Positions 10,854-18,187 of a stretch of DNA of 64,000 bases are shown one piece after another (position 1 is the stretch's first letter; every line of letters starts with the position of its first letter). The stretch is taken from contig NZ_LT629802.1 in the NCBI RefSeq assembly GCF_900106045.1, positions 3,782,001-3,846,000 of the forward strand. Direction: 5' to 3'. Made by a program: the position numbers and the translations under genes. The notes beneath the pieces are model-generated. The model searched no databases and had not been told where the DNA came from. It saw only the letters and a list, made by a program, of their open reading frames with translations. This stretch comes from Pseudomonas mucidolens. GTDB taxonomy: Bacteria; Pseudomonadota; Gammaproteobacteria; Pseudomonadales; Pseudomonadaceae.

Positions 10854-11524
10854 TTCGAGTCCACGTCATTTGCGAGGGCCAAACAGAAGAAATGTTCATC
10901 AACGAGGTGCTGGCACAGGCCTTTCAGCACCTAGGCATTTACTTGATGCCCGCACTGATCGGTAAACCAGGTCACAAAGGCGGAAACTTCCGCTTCGAGC
11001 GTCTGCTGACCGACGTAGAGAAGCGCCTTCTCGGAGATCGCCATGCCTACTGCACCACTTTTTTCGATTTCTACGGCCTACCTGAAGAGTTTCCCGGCAA
11101 GGCTGATGCAGGTAATAAAAACACCATGGGCGAAAAGGCCGATTGCCTGCTGGAAGCCATGGCGAAAAAGTTGGTGGATAAATTAGGTGATGAAGCCATG
11201 CGTCGATTCATTCCCTATGTGCAGATGTACGAGTTCGAAGGTTTGCTGTTCAGCTGTCCAAGGCGGCTTGCCGCTGGGATCAACCAACCAGCCCTTGAAG
11301 ATAGATTTGTACACATACGAAATGAGTTTGAAACACCGGAAACTATCAACAACAGCCCGATGACAGCGCCGAGCAAACGACTCCAAAAACTTTACGCGGG
11401 CTATGACAAACCGCTGCACGGCTCGCTCGCCGCCATTGAAATCGGCCTGCCCGTGATCCGGGCACAATGCACTCGATTCGATACCTGGATCAGTCAGATG
11501 GAAGCCTTGCAGCCGTTAACTTAA
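10850..11524 (+). CDS. DUF4276 family protein (TOPRIM-like putative effector)
   Basis: Starting at the ATG that overlaps the ATPase stop codon gives 224 residues beginning MIRVHVICEGQTEEMFINEV. An in-frame ATG further upstream lies inside the ATPase gene and would add an unrelated sequence. The EGQTEE motif (9-14), an Asp in FFDFYGLP (D73) and YEFEGLLF with E128 and E130 are arranged as in DUF4276 and RloB-like proteins. These are thought to adopt a TOPRIM-type nucleotidyl or nuclease fold that uses acidic residues to hold Mg2+. A nuclease or related toxic activity released by the partner ATPase is plausible but not shown by sequence. There are no signal peptides or membrane segments. Confidence 0.8.
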   Translation: MIRVHVICEGQTEEMFINEVLAQAFQHLGIYLMPALIGKPGHKGGNFRFERLLTDVEKRLLGDRHAYCTTFFDFYGLPEEFPGKADAGNKNTMGEKADCLLEAMAKKLVDKLGDEAMRRFIPYVQMYEFEGLLFSCPRRLAAGINQPALEDRFVHIRNEFETPETINNSPMTAPSKRLQKLYAGYDKPLHGSLAAIEIGLPVIRAQCTRFDTWISQMEALQPLT

Positions 11525-11565
11525 TTCCGCCGCGGGGCTACAAGGCACGGTTTATATAGAACGCA

Positions 11566-11639
11566 CGAGTCTCCCTCGCGACACCATCTTAAAAAAAGAC
11601 CTTGAAGTTCAAGGTCTTTTTTTCGTCTGTAGAAAAGTG
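11566..11639 (+). repeat. Direct repeat copy 2: degenerate tRNA-Leu end plus terminator (att-like)
   Basis: This repeats 9455-9529 at about 90 percent identity. The 5' two thirds of the tRNA are missing, and the acceptor strand has changed from CGGGGCACCA to CGCGACACCA, so it cannot be functional. The terminator hairpin (about 11590-11618) is preserved with a compensated loop and would end the cassette transcript. Confidence 0.88.
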
Positions 11640-11693
11640 GGTGGTCAGCTGAGTTGTTGTTCACCGCATACTATCCACCTGAAACACAATCTA

Positions 11694-11718
11694 CTGTGGG
11701 AGTGGCTTGCCTGCAAAG
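11694..11718 (+). repeat. Solitary REP half-element
   Basis: TGTGGGAGTGGCTTGCCTGC resembles one arm of the REP palindrome; no inverted partner is nearby. Confidence 0.6.
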
Positions 11719-11749
11719 ACGCCTGCCCCAACACCCTCAAACCAGCCGC

Positions 11750-12058
11750 CTACACACCAACCCCTTCCACCTCCTCAATGACCCCATTCAGCAACATCCC
11801 ATTCGCCAGATCATCCACCACCGCCTTCGCCATCCCCTCCAGGTAATGCGCGGCCCAGGCATAGCGATCGGCGCCTTTTTCCATGGCTGCATCCAACGCG
11901 AGCATTTTTGAACAGTGGAGAAGCTCGGAGACATATTCCAGGGCATCCCGAATGGGGACGCCGGAATTGACGCGGAATAGAGGGTGGTGGTTGGGCTGTT
12001 TGCCGCAAGTGGAAAAGGTGATGACGCCGAGGGTCTGGTTGAGAGGTGGATTGATCAT
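11750..12058 (-). CDS. DUF3077 family protein
   Basis: This is a 102-residue soluble protein. The pattern LNQTLGVITFSTCG, HHPLFRVNSGVPIRDALEYVSELLHCSKMLALDAAME and YAWAAHYLEGMAKAVVDDL is that of DUF3077, a small family I know mainly from Pseudomonas, often in several copies per genome and without an assigned function. Its ATG overlaps the stop codon of a 24-codon leader ORF (ATGA, 12055-12058). A good ribosome site (GGGAGGTG) lies within that leader, so translation is probably coupled. A strongly structured RNA segment lies farther upstream. Confidence 0.8.
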   Translation of the reverse strand: MINPPLNQTLGVITFSTCGKQPNHHPLFRVNSGVPIRDALEYVSELLHCSKMLALDAAMEKGADRYAWAAHYLEGMAKAVVDDLANGMLLNGVIEEVEGVGV

Positions 12059-12129
12059 TGGACACCTCCCGAATGGGTGGAGGTGTGGGTTGAGGGATTA
12101 CGAGGGTACGACCTGTCAGAAACGTTCAT
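12055..12129 (-). CDS. 24-residue leader ORF coupled to the DUF3077 gene
   Basis: The ATG at 12129 has AGGAG at 12138-12142, 8 bp away. The ORF has 24 codons (begins MNVSDRSYPRNPS, ends HSGGVQ) and stops with TGA overlapping the ATG of the DUF3077 gene. The peptide is rich in Ser, Thr, His and Pro and has no recognisable domain. Its role may be only to deliver ribosomes to the next start. The overlap and ribosome site are direct observations; that it is translated is inferred. Confidence 0.6.
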   Translation of the reverse strand: MNVSDRSYPRNPSTHTSTHSGGVQ

Positions 12130-12150
12130 TGCTTAAGCTCCTAATGTAGT

Positions 12151-12257
12151 GAGCTGCCACGTTCGTTTCTCATGCGAAGGGTGGCAGCTATGCGCGGGCT
12201 GAGAAACCGGGACAATAGGAACCCGGCAGACCCGAAGGTCTCCCACGCATAGCCGCC
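12151..12257 (-). promoter_or_regulatory. Structured RNA leader with two mutually exclusive hairpins
   Basis: On the minus-strand RNA a 16-bp stem forms between GGCGGCTATGCGTGGG (12242-12257) and CCCGCGCATAGCTGCC (12183-12198), allowing two G-U pairs. An internal GACC-TTCG-GGTC tetraloop hairpin sits near its 5' side. The sequence AGCTGCCAC at the 3' end of that stem can instead pair with GTGGCAGCT at 12151-12159, giving a second hairpin that ends just before the leader-ORF ribosome site. Overlapping pairings of this kind are typical of RNA switches. I cannot name a known class. Confidence 0.55.
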
Positions 12258-12278
12258 ATGACACAGACATGCGAGCAC

Positions 12279-12312
12279 AAAAAAGCGCCAACAGTCTAAT
12301 GGATGGTGGCGC
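12279..12312 (-). terminator. Terminator-like hairpin upstream of the DUF3077 leader
   Basis: On the minus strand GCGCCA, a 16-nt loop region, and TGGCGC are followed by TTTTTT. It may end the GMC oxidoreductase transcript or act as an attenuator for the DUF3077 unit, since no separate promoter is obvious in the 21 bp that follow. Confidence 0.55.
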
Positions 12313-12609
12313 CTATGCGCCTATTGTTTCTCGGATTCTCAAGTCCGGTCGCTGGGATTGGTAGCGACGATGGAGAAGGTAGCGCAGGAGCGTCTGGGAC
12401 TGAAAGTCGATATCTGTCGCGAAAAATTTCCGGCCGATAGGTCTAGGTCAAGCAATAGCCGGCAGGGGACGAAATTGTGGTCTGGGCCCGGCTCCTCTCT
12501 GCCGGTAGCCACAGAGGAGAGAGTCGGCACCCCAAAGCTGACGATGGCGACAGGCAGAAATCGACCAATTTCTGCCAGTGAGCATGGGTTGTAGCAGTAC
12601 TCTCATGAA
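12313..12609. other. Non-coding stretch between the DUF3077 leader and the GMC oxidoreductase gene
   Basis: About 300 bp. A 63-codon minus-strand frame at 12339-12530 is open but has no recognisable domain and no convincing ribosome site. I treat it as 3' untranslated or repeated intergenic sequence. Confidence 0.5.
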
Positions 12610-14181
12610 TTACCGGTGCAGCGCTGTGGCCGTGACCCCATGCGCAGCGAGGACAAGATCTGCTGCTCGTTCGGCGATGACGACGCACGGCGCCATCGTG
12701 TTGCCAACGGTAATTCGCGGCATGATCGAGGCATCAGCGATGCGCAGTTTATCGATGCCATACACGCGCAGTTGATGGTCGACCACCGACATCGTATCTC
12801 GGCCCATTTTCGCGGTGCAGGACTGGTGCCAGTAAGTCACGGCAGAGCTGCGGATGAACTGCTCCATAGCGCGATGATCTTTCGGCCCGGGCACCACTTC
12901 GCGCTTGACCAGCCCGTTGAAGGCTTCGCTGTTACCGAGCGCCCTGCACAGGTCGATCGACGCATACGCCGCGGTCATATCCTCGGGCGCGCTCAGCGAG
13001 TTCGGCTCAATGAGTGGGGCATCCAGTGGCCCGGCACCCGACAGGCGCAAACGTCCTCGACTGGCAGGCCTGGCCAGCCCTGCGAACATTGTCCAGCCAT
13101 GTTGTGGCGGCTCAATCGCGACCTCAGCCGGAGAGGGTACCGCAAACGCCAGCTGACACTGCAACAGGTCCGGGACATCCAGACGACTGTCACTTTTCCA
13201 GTACAACGTGGTTTCGCACCCGCCGCTACCGACTGCCTGGGGTTGCAGGTACTCCCACGTACAGCCAAAGGCGAGATGGTCCTGAAGATTCTGGCCCACA
13301 CCGGGAAGGTGATTGGTCAGTGCGATGCCGTGGTTTCGCAGTTCATCTTCCGGGCCGATTCCCGATTGCATAAGCACCTTGGGTGTTTGCACCGCGCCCA
13401 TGGACAAAATGACCTCGGCTGCGGCATAGAAGCACTGCCGTTCGCCTGCGATCACCACTTCGACACCGATAGCCCGTGTGCCGATAAGCAATACACGGGT
13501 CACCAATGCCCCTGTCAGAACCGTCAAGTTCGGATAGTGCAAGCGTGGCCGGATGTAGGAGTCGTAAACGGATTCGCGCTTGCCCTGGTTAATGCGCAGG
13601 TCGGTAATCGCGACCCCGCCCGGACCTTCCATCATCTCGCCATTGGGACTGTCGAATCGGGGGATACCCAGACGGCTGGCCGCCTCCAGGGTTGCCCACG
13701 CGAGGGGTTGAGGCGTGGCCGGCTGTTCGACATGCACGGGGCCACCTGAACCACGCCGAGTAGCATCAGGGCGGCCTTGCCAGTTCTCGATCCTGCGGTA
13801 GTAATTGAGTATCGAATCGTAGCCCCAGGCCGGGTCGCCGGACTCGGCAGCGAAATGGTCCCAATCGGAGCGGTGCCCGCGCGACCAGACCATCACATTG
13901 ATGCTGGAGCCACCGCCGAGTCCCTTACCCATGTTCAGGGATAGCCGTCGGCCATTGAGGTGTGGATTGGGTTGCGCCTCGAATGCCCAGTCGCGCGTTG
14001 AACCGAGGTTCATCGGCCATTGCGCCGGTTCGGTAACCTCGGGGCCCGAGTACCCCTCGCCCGCTTCAATCAGCAAGACGCGTGCGCTTTTCTGATCGGC
14101 AAGACGGGCAGCGACCACGCAGCCCGACGTACCGGCACCACACACAATGAAGTCATAGTCTTGCTCATCCAGATGATTCAT
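12610..14181 (-). CDS. GMC family oxidoreductase (choline dehydrogenase/alcohol oxidase-like)
   Basis: The start at 14181 has GGAG 7 bp upstream and gives 523 residues that begin MNHLDEQDYDFIVCGAGTSG, the FAD-binding Rossmann motif. An upstream ATG would add 26 unrelated residues. GMC signatures GKGLGGGSSINVMVWSRGH and GAVQTPKVLMQSGIGP are present. The C-terminal catalytic part has YWHQSCTAKMG with the active-site His, and ASIMPRITVGNTMAPCVVIAERAADL. It oxidises an alcohol to an aldehyde; the substrate cannot be read from sequence. It lies 64 bp after the alpha/beta hydrolase gene on the same strand and may share its promoter. Confidence 0.9.
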   Translation of the reverse strand: MNHLDEQDYDFIVCGAGTSGCVVAARLADQKSARVLLIEAGEGYSGPEVTEPAQWPMNLGSTRDWAFEAQPNPHLNGRRLSLNMGKGLGGGSSINVMVWSRGHRSDWDHFAAESGDPAWGYDSILNYYRRIENWQGRPDATRRGSGGPVHVEQPATPQPLAWATLEAASRLGIPRFDSPNGEMMEGPGGVAITDLRINQGKRESVYDSYIRPRLHYPNLTVLTGALVTRVLLIGTRAIGVEVVIAGERQCFYAAAEVILSMGAVQTPKVLMQSGIGPEDELRNHGIALTNHLPGVGQNLQDHLAFGCTWEYLQPQAVGSGGCETTLYWKSDSRLDVPDLLQCQLAFAVPSPAEVAIEPPQHGWTMFAGLARPASRGRLRLSGAGPLDAPLIEPNSLSAPEDMTAAYASIDLCRALGNSEAFNGLVKREVVPGPKDHRAMEQFIRSSAVTYWHQSCTAKMGRDTMSVVDHQLRVYGIDKLRIADASIMPRITVGNTMAPCVVIAERAADLVLAAHGVTATALHR

Positions 14182-14245
14182 GCGGACACTCCGTATCGAT
14201 GTAGCGATTGAGTTAGCGGTTAGCAGTGGCGTCATTTCCCTGCGA

Positions 14246-15019
14246 TCACTGCTCGTCAACGCTGTGCACGGCCTTAAGAATCACTGCGGCGACCTCGGCC
14301 GGCTGCGACTGCTGGGGAATATGGCTGGAGTGCACCTCTGCAAGGGTGGCACCGATACGCTTGGCGGCAGAGCGTTGGACGTCGGGGTGGATCATCCGGT
14401 CTTCTGTGGCGAGCAGATACCAGGACGGTTTGGTCTTCCAGGACGACACGGTCGTTTTATCTTCGAAGGCAGATGCCTTGATCGGACCTTGCGTGGCGGC
14501 CATGACGGCGGTCTGCGCTGCCGGGAGGTCCTGGGCGAAGTCCTCGGCCATGCCTTGCGGCGTCAAATAGAGGAAACCGTTGCCGTCTGCCTTGATCTGA
14601 CTGATGCCAGGTGGCGTGGGCGCGCCTTTACCTTGTTCGCCGCTGGTTTGCCCGGCCTCTGGCGCGAAGGCGGCGACATACACCAGCGCGCTGACCTTCG
14701 GGTCGCTACCGGCCTCGGTAATCACGGTGCCGCCCCAAGAGTGCCCGACTAGCACCACCTTGCCCTGCTGGTTGCTCAACGCGCGGCGCGTAGCGGCAAC
14801 ATCGTCGGCAAGCGAGGTGAGCGGGTTTTGCACAACCGTAACGGGCACCCCTTGGGCTTGGAGCAGTGGCACCACTTTGGCCCAGTCGGAGCCGTCGGCG
14901 AACGCACCGTGTACGATCACCACGGAGGGTGTTGTATCCTGCGCGTGGCTGGCGCTTGCGATGAAGGTACCGGCTAGGGCAAAGGCGACGGTAGCGACTT
15001 TCGATTTGAATGTTTTCAT
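14246..15019 (-). CDS. Exported alpha/beta hydrolase
   Basis: The 257-residue protein has a Sec signal peptide (KSKVATVAFALAGTFIASASHA, cleavage before QDTTP). It then has an alpha/beta-hydrolase core starting VVIVHGAFADGSDW, with the nucleophile elbow GHSWGG (Ser). A late LATEDRMIHPDVQ and VHSSHIPQQS supply the acid and His. Such EstC/MhpC-like proteins cleave esters or other small substrates in the periplasm. It is transcribed divergently from the HD/LuxR regulator gene with an 87-bp gap, so that regulator may control it. Confidence 0.88.
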   Translation of the reverse strand: MKTFKSKVATVAFALAGTFIASASHAQDTTPSVVIVHGAFADGSDWAKVVPLLQAQGVPVTVVQNPLTSLADDVAATRRALSNQQGKVVLVGHSWGGTVITEAGSDPKVSALVYVAAFAPEAGQTSGEQGKGAPTPPGISQIKADGNGFLYLTPQGMAEDFAQDLPAAQTAVMAATQGPIKASAFEDKTTVSSWKTKPSWYLLATEDRMIHPDVQRSAAKRIGATLAEVHSSHIPQQSQPAEVAAVILKAVHSVDEQ

Positions 15020-15106
15020 TGGATGAGCTCTGTTCGGGAGTTCAAATTCTGCTGACTAGCCTGCGTTTTGGGCATCGGTCAATTATCCGACCCCAGGACA
15101 TTTTTC

Positions 15107-16546
15107 ATGGATAGTGTGGTGCAACTGGACATCTCCCTGGGCGGGGCACTGGCGACGATCGCCCAGGTCGGCGACCTCAGCATGGGACAACCACTCGGTC
15201 ATTCGCGGCGCGTTGCCGCACTGGCGCGGATGCTGGCGCAGGCCCGGCACGGCGACGGTGAGCACCTGGAGGTAGCGGAACAGGTTGCCTTGCTGCGCTG
15301 GTCCGGTTGCACCGCCAATGCCGAAGGCTTTGCGGATCTGCTTGGCGACGACGTCGATGGCCGCCGCGCGATGCTCGATTTGACGCTGGGCAATGAGCAA
15401 ATGAATGCGGTGCACCAGGCAACCCCGCTTGCCGTCGTGCACTGTGAGGTGTCTGGAGCAATCGCCAAAACCCTCCAGCTCGGTGCCGCCGTCGAGGCGG
15501 GCTTGTGTCGCGTGTTCGAAACCTACGACGGCACTGGCCGGCCGCTGGGTCTGACCCATGAGCACATTCCGGAGGTCGCCTATCAGGTAGTACTGGCAGG
15601 TGACCTGGATATTCTCAGTCGTGCACACGGCCTGGACGCGGCGCTACGCTGGATCAGAGAACAGTCGGATCGGCGCTATCCAGCGTCGCTAGTATCCTTG
15701 CTGCTGGGGAACGCAAAGGACTGGCTGGCGGATCTGGAAACGCTTTCTAAAACGGTTGACCACGCGCATGAGCAGCGTTGCGTCTCACTGACGTTGGTGG
15801 GAGACATAATCGACTTGAAGCTCCCGTGGTTGGCAGGGCATTCGCGGCAGGTAGCGCATGTCGCCGTGGAAGCTGCACGCCTGTGGGGGCTGCGTGAACC
15901 GACTTTGACAGACATTGGCAAGTCCGCGCTCATCTACGGTCTCGGCCGGGCAGCCGTTTCGAACCACCTTTGGAATACCCCAGGGACGCTGCCATACGGC
16001 GCTGCGGAGCGGGTGCGCCTTGTCCCTTACTGGACGCAACAGGCGCTTAGGCCTATCACTGAACTGGCCGTGCCCGCAGAGATTGCAACCCATGCTTATG
16101 AACGGCTCAACGGCAGTGGCTATTTTCGAGGCGTGGCGGGTGATGCGCTGCGTGCCGAGCATCGCCTGTTCGCCACATCGGTCGCCTGGGTCGCGCTAAG
16201 GGAAGCCAGGCCATGGCGATCGGCCCACGGCGAAGCGGATGCAGCCAAGCTACTCAGACAGGATGCTGGCAGTGGCTTGTTCGACAACGATGTTTGCGAA
16301 GCCGTCATTGCCGCCGCAGGTGGCGAGCGTCTGGTGCGTCAACCGAAGGCTTCGTTACTCACGACTCGCGAGTGCCGCATCCTGCTGGAGATCAGCCGTG
16401 GTGCCAGCAACAAGCAGGTGGCGCGGCTGCTGGAGATCAGTCCGAGCACGGTTCGCACGCACATGGAAAGCATCTTTCGCAAACTGGAATGCTCGACCCG
16501 GGCAGCGGCTACCTTGAAGGGACTGACACTGGGATTGATTGCCTGA
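15107..16546 (+). CDS. HD-domain protein with C-terminal LuxR-type HTH
   Basis: The start at 15107 has AGGA 8 bp upstream and gives 479 residues. The first half and the second half each contain an HD-GYP-like segment. One opens with LGHSRRVAALARMLA, the other with LAGHSRQVAHVAVEAARLWGL and carries LTDIGKSALIYGLGR. The metal-binding HD pairs look degenerate. The last 65 residues are a LuxR/NarL helix-turn-helix (LTTRECRILLEISRGASNKQ, then VRTHMESIFRKL). This is probably a transcription regulator in which tandem HD modules act as the sensing part. It faces away from the hydrolase/GMC pair and is followed by a transposase remnant. Confidence 0.75.
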   Translation: MDSVVQLDISLGGALATIAQVGDLSMGQPLGHSRRVAALARMLAQARHGDGEHLEVAEQVALLRWSGCTANAEGFADLLGDDVDGRRAMLDLTLGNEQMNAVHQATPLAVVHCEVSGAIAKTLQLGAAVEAGLCRVFETYDGTGRPLGLTHEHIPEVAYQVVLAGDLDILSRAHGLDAALRWIREQSDRRYPASLVSLLLGNAKDWLADLETLSKTVDHAHEQRCVSLTLVGDIIDLKLPWLAGHSRQVAHVAVEAARLWGLREPTLTDIGKSALIYGLGRAAVSNHLWNTPGTLPYGAAERVRLVPYWTQQALRPITELAVPAEIATHAYERLNGSGYFRGVAGDALRAEHRLFATSVAWVALREARPWRSAHGEADAAKLLRQDAGSGLFDNDVCEAVIAAAGGERLVRQPKASLLTTRECRILLEISRGASNKQVARLLEISPSTVRTHMESIFRKLECSTRAAATLKGLTLGLIA

Positions 16547-16639
16547 GCCAGGTCCGGGTTAAGCCTGAATCATCCGAGCCCGCCCTGATCGGCTTGACTA
16601 CTTGGGGGTATCCCGCTCGGCCGCCCATCGACGCCTTCC

Positions 16640-17030
16640 GAAGTGGCTGACCTCTGGAGCCAAAGCGGACGGGCGTTTCAATAACGATGCCCTCATCTAT
16701 AACGCGGCAAAAAACGAATATATTTGCCCGGCTGGAGAGGCTCTGATCTGGCGCTATACCAGCGTTGAAAAAGGCCTGACGTTGCACCGTTACTGGCGTT
16801 CGAAATGCCGGGGCTGCGCAATGACACCGCCGTGCACACCGAGCACGGAACGCCGGGTTCGACGCTGGGAGCATGAAGCCGTACTGGAGGAAATGCAGAA
16901 CAGGCTGAGCAACGCGCTGGAAATGATGCGGATCCGAAAGCGAACGGTTGAGCATCCCTTCGGGACGCTGAAGCAATGGATGGGTGCGACGCACTTCCTG
17001 ACCCGAAAGCTTAACGGGGTAAAAACCGGT
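16640..17030 (+). pseudogene. IS1182-family transposase fragment (C-terminal part)
   Basis: A frame from about 16640 encodes TSGAKADGRF, CPAGEAL, KGLTLHRYWRSKCRGCAMTP, RRWEHEAVLEEM and VEHPFGTLKQWMGATHFLTR. These are the C-terminal third of IS1182 transposases. The N-terminal two thirds and the last conserved segment (the family's tail after the HFL motif) are missing. No matching terminal repeats are seen. It is a relic at the border between the HD regulator and the ABC importer operon. Confidence 0.85.
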
Positions 17031-17125
17031 CTTTTTACCCCGTCCAAATGACTTTATTAGGCTGCTGAGCCGTTTTAACTGTGCCTGGAGGTGTCGTGTA
17101 TTGATCAGTTTGCGAAACGTCAGCG

Positions 17126-18187
17126 TTATAACCCCATGGACCGCTGCCGTCGCAGCAATACATAGAGCGCAACAGGTGCCCCGATGAGCCCAATTACAGC
17201 GTTCAAGTGCAGTACGTGGCGACTCCACGGCAGGTGAGTCACCAAATCTGCGGCCAAGCCTAGAACAGCCCCTGTCAGTACAACGCCGGGCAACAGCACC
17301 CTATGATCGGCGCTAGCAAAAATCCCTCGTGTCACCTGCGCGGCGACGAGCCCAAGGAAGGCAACCGGCCCACAGAACGCAGTTACCAGGCCGCATAGCC
17401 ACGCGGCAACGAACAGGGCGCAGCGCCGGACCCGCTGAACGGGCATACCCATTGAAGCCGCGTAACGCTCGCCGAGCAGCAGGGCGTTCAACGGTTTTAT
17501 CAATGCCGCCAACGCCAGTAGCCCTAAAGCCACGCCTGGGATCAACAGCCGCAGCTGATCCACCGTCGCACCAGCGAAGCTTGCATCGTCCCAGGCCTTG
17601 AACGCACGAGCCTGATTTTCATCGATGAAGTGCATCAATACGCTGATCAGTCCAACAGCGAGATAACCCAGCATCAGCCCGCATATCAGCAACGTGATCG
17701 CATTGAGTCGGCTCGATAGCACGGCCAATAGGCTGAGCAGCAGTGTCGAACCCGCTACCGACGCAAGCGCCAGGCCGATATCGCCAAGCAGGCCAAAGCG
17801 TACGAGCAGTGCGCTGCCAGAGACGCCTGCGAAGGTGACCAGTACTGCTGCCCCCAACCGCGCGCTGTGCACGATGCCCAGCACGAACGGGTCGGCCAGC
17901 GGGTTGCGAAACAGGGTTTGCAACAGCAAGCCGGCGGCCCCGAGCGAAGCCCCTGAACACATTGCATTGAGCGCTCGAGGCAAGCGGAAATCAAACAGAA
18001 TGTTGCTCCAGACTTCGCCGACATCCTGCCCCAGCAGCGCACCCAGCACGGCCTTTAACGGAACGGCCACCGCGCCAACGCTGAGTTCGGCTACGAATAA
18101 CAGGACGACACATATACCGAGCCCGGCATACGCACATGCGGACTTTCGTGTTGGCGGGTGGTGAAACTCAGCAGTGAAGTCAGTCAT
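17126..18187 (-). CDS. FecCD-family ABC transporter permease
   Basis: The 353-residue inner-membrane permease carries chelated metal or cobalamin-type cargo from a periplasmic binding protein into the cytoplasm. It has about ten hydrophobic helices. The family signatures are FRLPRALNAMCSGASLGAAG, LLLQTLFRNPLADPFVLGI and a late VAFLGLVAAQVTRGIFASADHR, the coupling segment that meets the ATPase. The gene overlaps the binding-protein gene by 4 bp and is last in the four-gene operon. It starts with ATG at 18187. Confidence 0.92.
   Translation of the reverse strand: MTDFTAEFHHPPTRKSACAYAGLGICVVLLFVAELSVGAVAVPLKAVLGALLGQDVGEVWSNILFDFRLPRALNAMCSGASLGAAGLLLQTLFRNPLADPFVLGIVHSARLGAAVLVTFAGVSGSALLVRFGLLGDIGLALASVAGSTLLLSLLAVLSSRLNAITLLICGLMLGYLAVGLISVLMHFIDENQARAFKAWDDASFAGATVDQLRLLIPGVALGLLALAALIKPLNALLLGERYAASMGMPVQRVRRCALFVAAWLCGLVTAFCGPVAFLGLVAAQVTRGIFASADHRVLLPGVVLTGAVLGLAADLVTHLPWSRHVLHLNAVIGLIGAPVALYVLLRRQRSMGL

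Noticed and set aside
12339..12530. A 63-codon minus-strand frame downstream of the GMC oxidoreductase gene
   Set aside because: No recognisable domain or ribosome site; it lies before a terminator-like hairpin and is more likely untranslated.
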